In this document: in pieces, positions 1 to 5,489 of the stretch
Position numbering within the stretch: position 1 is the stretch's first letter
Layout of the letters: every line of letters begins with the position of its first letter
Assembly: GCA_937858255.1 (NCBI GenBank)
Contig: CALLZQ010000165.1
Location: 1 to 5,489 of the forward strand
Direction: 5' to 3'
Length of the DNA stretch: 5,489 nucleotides
Origin: an uncultured Tabrizicola sp.
GTDB lineage: Bacteria > Pseudomonadota > Alphaproteobacteria > Rhodobacterales > Rhodobacteraceae
Translations under genes and position numbers: made by a program
Notes under the pieces: model-generated
Database searches by the model: none
What the model was told of the DNA's origin: nothing
The model's input: the letters and a program-made list of their open reading frames with translations, nothing else

Positions 1-1023
1 CGAGAGGAAGGGGGAGAGCGACCCCCCCCTCCACCCGCCTCTCCCAAGCCGCCCGGCCCCGGCTTTCTGTCCACCGCCACACTGCAAAAGGCGGTGGCCT
101 TTGTGGTGCTGGTGGCGCTGCTGGCCTTCTTCAGCCTGTTCGCCACGAATTTCGCGGCCTGGAACAACATGGTGAATATCATGCAGGCCACGGCGGTGAA
201 CGGGGTTCTGGGCGTTGCGGTGACCTTCGTCATCATCTCGGGCGGCATCGACCTGTCGGTGGGAACGATGATGACACTGACCGCCGTGGTCTCGGGCCTG
301 ATCCTGACCAATGCCGGCCTGCCGCTGCCCTTTGGCGTCCTCGGCGCCATGGCGGCAGGGGCAGTGATGGGGGGAATTTCCGGCTTTACCATCGCCAAGC
401 TGAAGATCCCGCCCTTTATCGCCACGCTTGGGATGATGCAGATCGCGCGCGGCCTTGCGCTGGTGTTTTCCGGCGCCAAGCCGATCTACTTCAACTCCAC
501 CCCCTCATATCAGTACATCTCGCCCGAAAGCTCGATCTCGCTGCTGATCCCGGGGCTGGAAATTCCGAACGGCGTGATGATCATGTTCGGCGTGGCCATC
601 GTCGCCTCGATCGTGCTGAACCGTTCGGTCCTTGGCCGCTATATCTTTGCCCTTGGCAGCAACGAAGAGGCGGCGCGGCTATCGGGCGTCAACGTCGATC
701 TGTGGAAGATCGTGACCTATGCCATCTGCGGCGGGATCTGCGGCATTGCCGGGCTGATCGTCTCGTCGCGACTGAACTCGGCCCAGCCGGCGCTTGGCCT
801 TGGCTATGAGCTGGACGCCATCGCCGCCGTCGTGATTGGCGGCACCTCGCTGGCGGGGGGGCGGGGCACCGTCACCGGCACCATCATTGGCGCCTTTATC
901 ATGAGTGTGCTGACCAACGGTCTGCGCGTGATGGGGGTGCAAGAGGAATGGAAGATCGTCGTGACCGGGGTGATCATCATCCTGGCGGTCTTCGTCGACA
1001 TCTTGCTGCGCAAGAAAGCCTGA
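1..1023 (+). CDS. Sugar ABC transporter permease, RbsC family (5' end outside window)
   Basis: Inner-membrane permease of a ribose/xylose-type carbohydrate importer (BPD_transp_2 family), which forms the channel through which the bound sugar passes. The protein is a chain of hydrophobic helices. It carries family hallmarks: GGIDLSVG at nt 241-264, the cytoplasmic ATPase-contact loop GSNEEAARLSGV at nt 655-690, and IGGTSLAGGRGTVTGT at nt 835-882. The frame is open from base 1 and has no ATG, GTG or TTG before GTG 94. A start at 94 would fall at the edge of the first membrane helix, give an N-terminus about 15 residues shorter than E. coli RbsC, and have no good ribosome site. The true start is therefore probably just left of the window, with a short proline-rich cytoplasmic tail; GTG 94 (309 aa) is the alternative. 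The C-terminus is complete, ending LLRKKA. The binding-protein gene follows 84 bp later. No ATPase gene is visible; it is presumably upstream. Family is certain, substrate unknown. Confidence 0.93.
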   Translation, partial: REEGGERPPPPPASPKPPGPGFLSTATLQKAVAFVVLVALLAFFSLFATNFAAWNNMVNIMQATAVNGVLGVAVTFVIISGGIDLSVGTMMTLTAVVSGLILTNAGLPLPFGVLGAMAAGAVMGGISGFTIAKLKIPPFIATLGMMQIARGLALVFSGAKPIYFNSTPSYQYISPESSISLLIPGLEIPNGVMIMFGVAIVASIVLNRSVLGRYIFALGSNEEAARLSGVNVDLWKIVTYAICGGICGIAGLIVSSRLNSAQPALGLGYELDAIAAVVIGGTSLAGGRGTVTGTIIGAFIMSVLTNGLRVMGVQEEWKIVVTGVIIILAVFVDILLRKKA

Positions 1024-1066
1024 GGGGGGAGGCCCGGCACCACCGGGAAAGCCTTTGGGTGAAACC

Positions 1067-1081
1067 GGATGCACCGCATCC
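1067..1081 (+). promoter_or_regulatory. Small hairpin between permease and binding-protein genes
   Basis: GGATGC (1067-1072) and GCATCC (1076-1081) form a perfect 6-bp inverted repeat around an ACC loop, 26 nt before the binding-protein start. A second, 5-bp repeat, CCCGG (1033-1037) / CCGGG (1043-1047), lies just upstream. No T-run follows either, so they do not look like full terminators. Inference: intercistronic structures in importer operons often protect or process the mRNA so that the binding protein is made in excess over the membrane parts. The structure is short and could be chance in GC-rich DNA. Confidence 0.4.
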
Positions 1082-1095
1082 AAAACAACAACGAC

Positions 1096-1101
1096 AGGGA
1101 G
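1096..1101 (+). promoter_or_regulatory. Ribosome binding site of the sugar-binding protein
   Basis: AGGGAG lies 6 nt before the ATG at 1108, a strong Shine-Dalgarno match at good spacing. It fixes the start that also gives a complete signal peptide. Confidence 0.8.
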
Positions 1102-1107
1102 TGACTG

Positions 1108-2034
1108 ATGAAAAAGACCATCCTTTCCTCGGTGATCGCGCTTGGCGCCGCCATGGCGGTTCCGGCCTCGGCCGAGACCTATTTCCCGCTGATCGCCAAG
1201 GGCTTCAGCCACCAGTTCTGGCAGGCGGTGAAGGCCGGCGCCGAAGAGGCCGCCGCCCGCAACGGCGTGTCGATCACCTTTGAAGGCCCGAATACCGAAG
1301 CCGAGATTGACAAGCAGACCGATATCCTGAACGCCGCCATCGCCAAGAATCCGCAGGGCCTCGGCTTTGCCGCGCTGGACAGCCAGGCACAGATCCCGGC
1401 GCTGCAAAAGGCCGCCGATGCGGGCATCCCGATTGTCGCCTTTGACTCGGGCGTCGAGGGCGATCTGCCGCTGACCACCTGCACTACCGACAACCTCGCC
1501 GCTGCTGCCGGTGCCGCCGACGGGCTGGCCAAGGCGATTGGCGAGGCCGGCAAGGTCGCCGCCGTGATCCATGACCAGACCTCGGCCACCGGCATCGGCC
1601 GCCGTGACGGCTTTCTCAACCGCATGAAAGAGGCCTATCCGAATATCGAGATCGTCGATGTGCAATATGCCAATGACGCGCTGAAGGCGACCGAGACGAT
1701 CAAGGCCATCCTGCAAGCCAACCCCGACCTCAAGGGCATCTTCGCCTCGAACGAGGGCGCGGCCATCGGCCTTGCCGTCGCCATCAAGGAAACCGGCACC
1801 GGCATCGTCGGCGTCGGCTTTGACTCGGGCAAGACCCAAAAGGACGCCATCATGGATGGCAGCCTGATCGGCTCGATCACCCAGAACCCGGTCGGCATCG
1901 GCCAATGCGTGGTGGACAGCCTGGTCAAGGCCGTGGCCGGCGAGACGCTGCCCAAGGTCATCGACACCGGCTTTTACTGGTATGACAAGACCAACATGAC
2001 CGACCCGGCCATCGCGGCGGTTCTTTACGATTGA
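1108..2034 (+). CDS. Periplasmic sugar-binding protein of an ABC importer, RbsB-like
   Basis: Substrate-binding protein (Peripla_BP_4, type I periplasmic fold) that captures a sugar or sugar-like solute in the periplasm and delivers it to the permease encoded just upstream. Residues 1-22 form a classic Sec signal peptide: MKK, a hydrophobic core, then PASA with likely cleavage before E23. The mature protein has the two-lobed pattern of the family. Recognisable segments are FDSG at 112-115, DQTSATGIGRRDGF from 156, NEGAAIG from 215 and a second FDSGK around 238-242, all at positions where ribose-binding-type proteins line the ligand cleft or hinge. The 308-aa length is normal. The C-terminal GFYWYDKTN (from 288) and AAVLYD resemble a subgroup of proteobacterial RbsB-like proteins whose ligand I cannot name. 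There are two cysteines in the mature part (C125, C267), unusual enough in an exported protein to allow a disulfide. The start is supported by AGGGAG at 1096. A strong hairpin follows the stop, so this is the last gene of its operon. Confidence 0.95.
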   Translation: MKKTILSSVIALGAAMAVPASAETYFPLIAKGFSHQFWQAVKAGAEEAAARNGVSITFEGPNTEAEIDKQTDILNAAIAKNPQGLGFAALDSQAQIPALQKAADAGIPIVAFDSGVEGDLPLTTCTTDNLAAAAGAADGLAKAIGEAGKVAAVIHDQTSATGIGRRDGFLNRMKEAYPNIEIVDVQYANDALKATETIKAILQANPDLKGIFASNEGAAIGLAVAIKETGTGIVGVGFDSGKTQKDAIMDGSLIGSITQNPVGIGQCVVDSLVKAVAGETLPKVIDTGFYWYDKTNMTDPAIAAVLYD

Positions 2035-2057
2035 TCTCGCCCTTGGCTTGACCGCTT

Positions 2058-2081
2058 GGCCCCCCGTACATGCGGGGGGCC
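2058..2081 (+). terminator. GC-rich hairpin terminator after the sugar importer operon
   Basis: GGCCCCCCG (2058-2066) pairs perfectly with CGGGGGGCC (2073-2081) across the loop TACATG, giving a very stable 9-bp stem 23 nt after the binding-protein stop. It is followed by TTTGCTTTG, a broken T-tract rather than a pure U-run. Position and stability fit an intrinsic terminator. The weak T-tract means it may work less efficiently or mainly protect the 3' end of the mRNA. Confidence 0.8.
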
Positions 2082-2249
2082 TTTGCTTTGCGGGGGTGGT
2101 CACGCTTCATGTCATCCTGACACCTTCTGGTAACATGCGGGCCGCAGATCGGCTTGAACTCGCCCCTTTTGCGCCGGCATCGCGGTAGCGGGGCCGGCTG
2201 CCTGACGGTGGTTGCCTTGCATCCGAGGGGTATCTTTGGCAGGTTCCGC

Positions 2250-2262
2250 CCGTTCTGAACGG
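2250..2262. repeat. Perfect 13-bp inverted repeat next to the mipA-like ribosome site
   Basis: CCGTTC (2250-2255) and GAACGG (2257-2262) are exact reverse complements around a single T, only 2 nt before AGGAG. It could be a repressor half-site pair, or a coincidence. The 1-nt centre is too tight for an RNA hairpin, so a role, if any, would be as a DNA operator. Confidence 0.3.
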
Positions 2263-2264
2263 TC

Positions 2265-2269
2265 AGGAG
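2265..2269 (+). promoter_or_regulatory. Ribosome binding site of the MipA/OmpV-family gene
   Basis: AGGAG sits 6 nt before the ATG at 2276. It supports that start, which also gives a complete signal peptide. Confidence 0.8.
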
Positions 2270-2275
2270 AGTGCC

Positions 2276-3043
2276 ATGACAACCCGATTCCGCCGCATCG
2301 CCGCCGGACTTGCCGCCTTTGCCGCCACAGGCGCAGTCGCGGCGCCCGCCCTTGCACAGGATGGGGTCAGCTTTACCCTCGGCCTCGGCGGACAAGTCGC
2401 GCCGGACTACTTTGGCTCGGACAAATACAGCGCCGGCCCAACCGGAAAATTCTCGGTCAATCGCTTTGCCATCGGCTCGCTGCAATTCGGCTCTCCCGAC
2501 CCCCGGGCGGAAAAGCTGGGGTTCGGCCTGCGCGGCGCCTTTCGCTATATCGGCGCGCGAAAGGCCGCCGATCACCCTGAACTGGCGGGCCTCGCCGATG
2601 TGAAAGCCTCGGTCGAACTGGGGCTGGGTCTGGGATACGAGGCGGCGGACTGGCGCGCCTTTGTCGATGTGCGTTACGGCGTTGTCGGTCACCACGCCAC
2701 CGTGGCCGAACTGGGCGCCGACTGGAAGGCGGTCAAGACCGACGACGTTACGGTCAGCATCGGCCCGCGCCTGACCTATGGCTCTGACAAGTTCGTACAG
2801 ACCTATTTTGGCGTCCCTGCCGGCGCACCGCTGGCCGCCCATGCCACCAAGGGCGGGCTGGTTTCCGCCGGGATCGAGATCGGCGCGACCTATGCCCTCT
2901 CGCCCGACTGGTCGCTGGAGGGCACGCTGGCCTATGAGCGGTTGCAGGGCGATGCCGCCACCAGCCCGATCACCGCACAGGGATCGCGCAATCAGGGTTC
3001 GGTTTCGCTGGTGCTGACGCGCAACTTCTCAATCCGGTTCTGA
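2276..3043 (+). CDS. MipA/OmpV family outer-membrane beta-barrel protein
   Basis: Predicted outer-membrane barrel of the MipA/OmpV family. E. coli MipA is described as a scaffold linking the lytic transglycosylase MltA with penicillin-binding protein 1B; whether this homologue does that is unknown. Residues 1-27 are a signal peptide: MTTRFRR, an alanine-rich hydrophobic core, then APALA with likely cleavage before Q28. The mature start runs FTLGLGGQVAPDYFGSDKY, the typical opening of the family (glycine-rich strand, then a P-x-Y/F-x-GS motif). The rest alternates polar and nonpolar residues in short strands broken by glycine and charged turns, and the protein ends NFSIRF with the terminal aromatic residue used for barrel insertion. 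The 255-aa length is normal. The start is supported by AGGAG at 2265. The PqiA gene begins 7 nt after the stop codon, so the two are probably co-transcribed. Exact function and any ligand are not readable. Confidence 0.88.
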   Translation: MTTRFRRIAAGLAAFAATGAVAAPALAQDGVSFTLGLGGQVAPDYFGSDKYSAGPTGKFSVNRFAIGSLQFGSPDPRAEKLGFGLRGAFRYIGARKAADHPELAGLADVKASVELGLGLGYEAADWRAFVDVRYGVVGHHATVAELGADWKAVKTDDVTVSIGPRLTYGSDKFVQTYFGVPAGAPLAAHATKGGLVSAGIEIGATYALSPDWSLEGTLAYERLQGDAATSPITAQGSRNQGSVSLVLTRNFSIRF

Positions 3044-3050
3044 TCCGGGG

Positions 3051-3707
3051 ATGGAGGCACTCGCCCCCCCGCAGCCCGATCATGCGACGCGCGACCCGCG
3101 CGGCCTGATCGCCTGCCCGACCTGCGATGCTTTGCATCGGGACATGTCGGTCGCGGCGGGCGCCCGGGCGCGTTGCACGCGCTGCGGAACGGTGCTGATG
3201 GCGCCCCGCGCCGGGGCGATGACGCAGATCGTGATGCTGGCGGCGACCTCGGCGGGGCTGATGGTGGCGGCGGGGTTCTTCCCCCTCCCCCGTCCTTTCG
3301 CCCCCGGGATCACCACCCATTCGTCGCTGTTCGACGCGGTATTGGCCTTTTCCTCGGGTGTTCTGTTGCCGCTGTCCTTTGCCACGGCGGCGCTGATCGT
3401 GGCACTGCCCCTGCTGCGGCTGCTGGCGATTGTCTACACGCTGGCCCCGATGGCCCTTGGCTGGCGCCCGGCGCCGGGGGCGGTCGCGGCCTTTCGTCTG
3501 GCGCAGGGCCTGAAACCTTGGGCCATGGCCGAGATTTTCATCGTTGGCGTCGTCGTGGCGCTGGTCAAGGTCGCGGGCCTTGTCACGGTCACGCTCGGCC
3601 CGGCCTTCTGGGCCTTTGTCGCGCTGGTCGCGGTGACGACGCTCAAGGATACTGTCATGTGCGAGTTGACGATATGGAAAACGCTCGAAGAACGGGCCGC
3701 ATCCTGA
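3051..3707 (+). CDS. pqiA: Paraquat-inducible protein A, N-terminal-half type (single PqiA domain)
   Basis: Inner-membrane partner of a PqiB/MCE lipid-transport system. It corresponds to the first half of the two-domain E. coli PqiA (LetA/YebS type). The N-terminus is cytoplasmic, with two CxxC pairs, CPTC at 22-25 and CTRC at 42-45, a likely zinc ribbon. About four membrane segments follow (near 58-77, 103-135, 159-180, 184-200). The stretch LKPWAMAEIFIVGVVVALVK (154-173) matches the strongest PqiA signature, which in E. coli reads close to LKTWGMAEIFLAG. The NLFPF-like motif usual after the first helix is altered here to GFFPLP, so the asparagine is missing. The start at 3051 is 7 nt past the previous stop; the only purine run (GGGG) touches the ATG, so translation probably depends on coupling to the upstream gene. 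The end overlaps the next PqiA gene by 34 bp. Length is 218 aa, about half of E. coli PqiA. Confidence 0.9.
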   Translation: MEALAPPQPDHATRDPRGLIACPTCDALHRDMSVAAGARARCTRCGTVLMAPRAGAMTQIVMLAATSAGLMVAAGFFPLPRPFAPGITTHSSLFDAVLAFSSGVLLPLSFATAALIVALPLLRLLAIVYTLAPMALGWRPAPGAVAAFRLAQGLKPWAMAEIFIVGVVVALVKVAGLVTVTLGPAFWAFVALVAVTTLKDTVMCELTIWKTLEERAAS

Positions 3708-4309
3708 CCGCGGCCCGTGCCGGGCTGATCGGTTGCGCGGGCTGCGGGCGGGTACATGACCGGCCGCTGTCGCATTGCCTGCGCTGTGGCCGCCCCTTGC
3801 ATGCGCGCAAGCCGCACAGCCTGCAAAGGGTCTGGGCCTGGATGATTGCCGGGCTGATCACCTATATCCCCGCCAATGTTTATCCGATGCTGATCACCCG
3901 CAATTTCGGCAAGGAATATGAAAACACCATTGTCGGCGGCGTGATCGAGCTGATGAACCACGGGTCTTACGGCGTGGCGCTGATCGTGTTTTTTGCCTCG
4001 ATCGTGATCCCGATCGGCAAGTTCATCGCCATCGCCTATCTCGCGCTTTCAGTCCAATCGGCGGTGGTGATCCGCGGACACGGCCGCCAGCGGCTTTATG
4101 AGGTGGTGGAATTCATCGGCCGCTGGTCGATGATCGACGTTTTCGTGGTGGCAATTCTGGCCGCTCTGGTCCAATTCGACTTCGCCGCGACGATCAATCC
4201 CGGGATTGCCGCGATCAGCTTTGCCCTGTCGGTTGCCTTTACCATGCTTTCGGCGCAGAGCTTCGACCCCAAGTCCATCTGGGACGCATACGAGGCTGAC
4301 GACACATGA
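3674..4309 (+). CDS. pqiA: Paraquat-inducible protein A, C-terminal-half type (single PqiA domain)
   Basis: Second PqiA-domain protein, matching the C-terminal half of E. coli PqiA. A zinc-ribbon-like head has CAGC at 21-24 and CLRC at 35-38. Membrane segments follow near 54-74, 100-127, 145-166 and 176-195. It retains the conserved YIPANVYPML (64-73), the block YEVVEFIGRWSMIDVFVVAI (142-161), almost identical to E. coli PqiA, and the C-terminal FDPKSIWD (197-204). I chose ATG 3674 because it lies 20 codons before the first cysteine pair and gives a normal 211-aa domain; GTG 3659 in the same frame is an alternative, and neither has a clear ribosome site. The reading frame continues open far upstream only as a shadow of the preceding gene. 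The start lies inside the end of the first PqiA gene, and the stop overlaps the next start as ATGA, so all three should be translationally coupled. The two PqiA proteins probably act together in one inner-membrane complex. Confidence 0.92.
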   Translation: MENARRTGRILTAARAGLIGCAGCGRVHDRPLSHCLRCGRPLHARKPHSLQRVWAWMIAGLITYIPANVYPMLITRNFGKEYENTIVGGVIELMNHGSYGVALIVFFASIVIPIGKFIAIAYLALSVQSAVVIRGHGRQRLYEVVEFIGRWSMIDVFVVAILAALVQFDFAATINPGIAAISFALSVAFTMLSAQSFDPKSIWDAYEADDT

Positions 4310-5489
4310 CTTCTTCCCCCGAACCCGCCGAGATGCGCATTGATCCGCCCGGGCGTTCGTTCTGGCGCAACCTCTCTTTTGTCTGGCTGGTGCCGATCCT
4401 GGCCATCGTGGTGTCGCTGGGCGTCGCGTGGAAGGCCTATTCCGAACGCGGGGTACTGATCGAGATCCTGTTTACCGGGGCCGAAGGCGTCACACCGGGC
4501 GAAACCACTGTGCGGTTCCGCGATGTCATCATCGGCACGGTCGAGACGGTGGCCTTTACCGCCGACCTCAGCCGGGTGATTGTCCGGGCCCGGGTCGATC
4601 AAGAGGTCGTCCCCTTCCTCGACAGGGAAACCCAGTTCTGGGTGGTGACTCCGCAGGTGACGACACGCGGCATCTCGGGCCTCTCGACGGTTCTGTCCGG
4701 CGTTTATATCGACAGCGCCTGGGACGCGGAATCGACCGGCCCGGTCGAGCAGTTCATCGGTCTGGAATCGCCGCCCTTGGTGCAGCCGGGCCGCCCGGGC
4801 AAGCGGATCACCCTGCGCACCACGCCCGGGGTCGGGGTCAGCGAGGGTGGCCCCGTGCTCTATCGCGGGCTGGAAGTCGGCAAGCTGGAGCGTCCGCGTC
4901 TGGCCGAAGATGGCAAGACAGTGGTCGTCGATGCCTTCATCCAGTCGCCCCATGATCAGCGGCTGAATGCGGCCTCGCGGTTCTGGGATACCTCGGGGTT
5001 TTCGGTGAGCCTGGGCGCCGGCGGATTCGCGCTGAATGTCGATTCAATCTCATCGCTGATCGCCGGCGGCGTCGCCTTTGACAACATCTACGAGGGCGGG
5101 GACTCAGTCGCGCCAGGTCATGTCTATGACATTTTCTATGATGAGAGCGAGGCGCGGGCCAGCGTCTTTGCCCCGACGCTGGGCGCGGCCATCACCGTCT
5201 CGGTCTCTTTCACGGAATCGATCAGCGGGCTGACCGCCGGGGCGCCGGTGCAACTGGGCGGGCTGACCGTGGGCGAGGTCACGGCGATTGCCGCCCGGAT
5301 CGTCGAAACCTCTTCCGGCCCCGAGGTGCGCCTGATCGCCAATCTGGGGCTTGACCCGTTGAAACTGGGGCTGGGAGAGGGCGCCGGCGAGACCGAAGTG
5401 TTCGACTTCCTCGACCGTCAGGTGGCCGAGGGCTTGCGGGCGCGGCTGGCGACGGCGGGCCTGTTCTCCTCGTCGCTGATCGTCGAACT
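4306..5489 (+). CDS. pqiB: PqiB-type MCE protein, periplasm-spanning lipid-transport tube (3' end outside window)
   Basis: MCE-family (MlaD domain) protein of the PqiB/LetB (YebT) type. E. coli members form hexameric stacks with a central hydrophobic channel that bridges inner and outer membranes for lipid transport. The 394 visible residues start with a short cytoplasmic tail, then one membrane anchor (about 24-44). Three MCE domains follow: domain 1 from about 50 (GVTPGETTVRFRDVIIGTVE), ending in the PqiB signature TQFWVVTPQV (109-118) and GISGLSTVLSGVYID (122-136); domain 2 from about 168 (GGPVLYRGLEVGKLE, then SRFWDTSGFSVSLG); domain 3 from about 296 (GLTAGAPVQLGGLTVGEVTA). It has no stop before the window ends; E. 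coli PqiB is about 546 aa, so roughly 150 residues, including any C-terminal helix, are probably missing. ATG 4306 overlaps the PqiA stop as ATGA. A PqiC-type lipoprotein gene is the expected next neighbour, but this is not visible. Confidence 0.95.
   Translation, partial: MTSSPEPAEMRIDPPGRSFWRNLSFVWLVPILAIVVSLGVAWKAYSERGVLIEILFTGAEGVTPGETTVRFRDVIIGTVETVAFTADLSRVIVRARVDQEVVPFLDRETQFWVVTPQVTTRGISGLSTVLSGVYIDSAWDAESTGPVEQFIGLESPPLVQPGRPGKRITLRTTPGVGVSEGGPVLYRGLEVGKLERPRLAEDGKTVVVDAFIQSPHDQRLNAASRFWDTSGFSVSLGAGGFALNVDSISSLIAGGVAFDNIYEGGDSVAPGHVYDIFYDESEARASVFAPTLGAAITVSVSFTESISGLTAGAPVQLGGLTVGEVTAIAARIVETSSGPEVRLIANLGLDPLKLGLGEGAGETEVFDFLDRQVAEGLRARLATAGLFSSSLIVE

Larger units (their letters stand above)
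2082..2275 (+). other. Non-coding leader of the mipA-pqi gene cluster
   Basis: These 194 bp between the hairpin and the MipA/OmpV start hold no convincing gene. They should carry the promoter of the downstream cluster, because a terminator precedes them and no other gap of this size lies before the pqi genes. The best promoter-like string is TGGTAACAT at 2128-2136, which resembles an extended -10 box (TGnTAnnAT) but lacks a good -35 partner. I therefore call no promoter. A symmetric CCGTTC-T-GAACGG lies near the 3' end and AGGAG at 2265-2269 is the ribosome site. Confidence 0.5.

Noticed and set aside
679..2103. Long 474-aa open frame on the minus strand
   Set aside because: It lies opposite the permease end and the whole binding-protein gene. 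Its protein is rich in D, G, R, H and A without any domain pattern, as expected of the antisense of GC-rich genes with codon bias.
2128..2136. TGGTAACAT as an extended -10 promoter element
   Set aside because: Only the -10-like part is present. No acceptable -35 box occurs 16-18 bp upstream, so I mention it only as a weak candidate in the leader entry.
1958..2842. 294-aa minus-strand open frame across the intergenic region and mipA-like gene
   Set aside because: It runs through the terminator hairpin and opposite a gene with clear signal peptide and barrel features. The translation is low-complexity and basic with no recognisable domain.
3173..3673. Upstream extension of the second PqiA frame to a start at 3173
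   Set aside because: The extra residues are G/R/A-rich and meaningless, being the shifted reading of the first PqiA gene. The real domain begins near ATG 3674.
4096..4953. 285-aa minus-strand open frame opposite pqiA/pqiB
   Set aside because: It is antisense to well-conserved PqiA and MCE motifs, and its composition (H, D, G, R rich) is typical of a shadow frame.
4428..4955. 175-aa plus-strand open frame inside the MCE gene
   Set aside because: It is an out-of-frame reading of the PqiB-type gene, whose own frame shows three MCE domains. The alternate translation is arginine/glycine-rich noise.

Overview
The window looks like chromosomal DNA from a GC-rich alphaproteobacterium, most likely of the Rhodobacterales (Paracoccus/Rhodobacter type). 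This rests on the strong G/C preference at third codon positions, long spurious antisense reading frames, and the kind of genes present. The assignment is inference from composition and gene style, not from a marker gene. All genes lie on the + strand and the DNA is densely coding.

Left part (1-2081): the end of a sugar-type ABC importer operon. A membrane permease of the RbsC family enters from the left edge, so its start and probably the ATPase gene lie outside. After an 84-bp gap holding two small inverted repeats comes the periplasmic sugar-binding protein (RbsB/Peripla_BP_4 type) with a clear signal peptide. A strong GC-rich hairpin at 2058-2081 closes this unit. The substrate cannot be read from the sequence.

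Middle (2082-3043): a roughly 190-bp non-coding leader, then a secreted outer-membrane beta-barrel protein of the MipA/OmpV family.

Right part (3051-5489): a paraquat-inducible (Pqi/Let/MCE) envelope lipid-transport cluster. PqiA, a single two-domain protein in E. coli, is here split into two single-domain genes that overlap by 34 bp. The second overlaps the start of a PqiB-type MCE gene by an ATGA junction. The MCE gene runs off the right edge with three MCE domains visible. The pqi genes start only 7 nt after the mipA-like stop codon, with no terminator between, so all four are probably one transcript: an outer-membrane barrel, two inner-membrane PqiA subunits and a periplasm-spanning MCE protein.

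I found no RNA genes, insertion sequences, CRISPR arrays or phage genes. Nothing here amounts to a clearly new biological system. The most noteworthy points are the split PqiA, its degenerate first half, and its tight linkage to a MipA/OmpV barrel.
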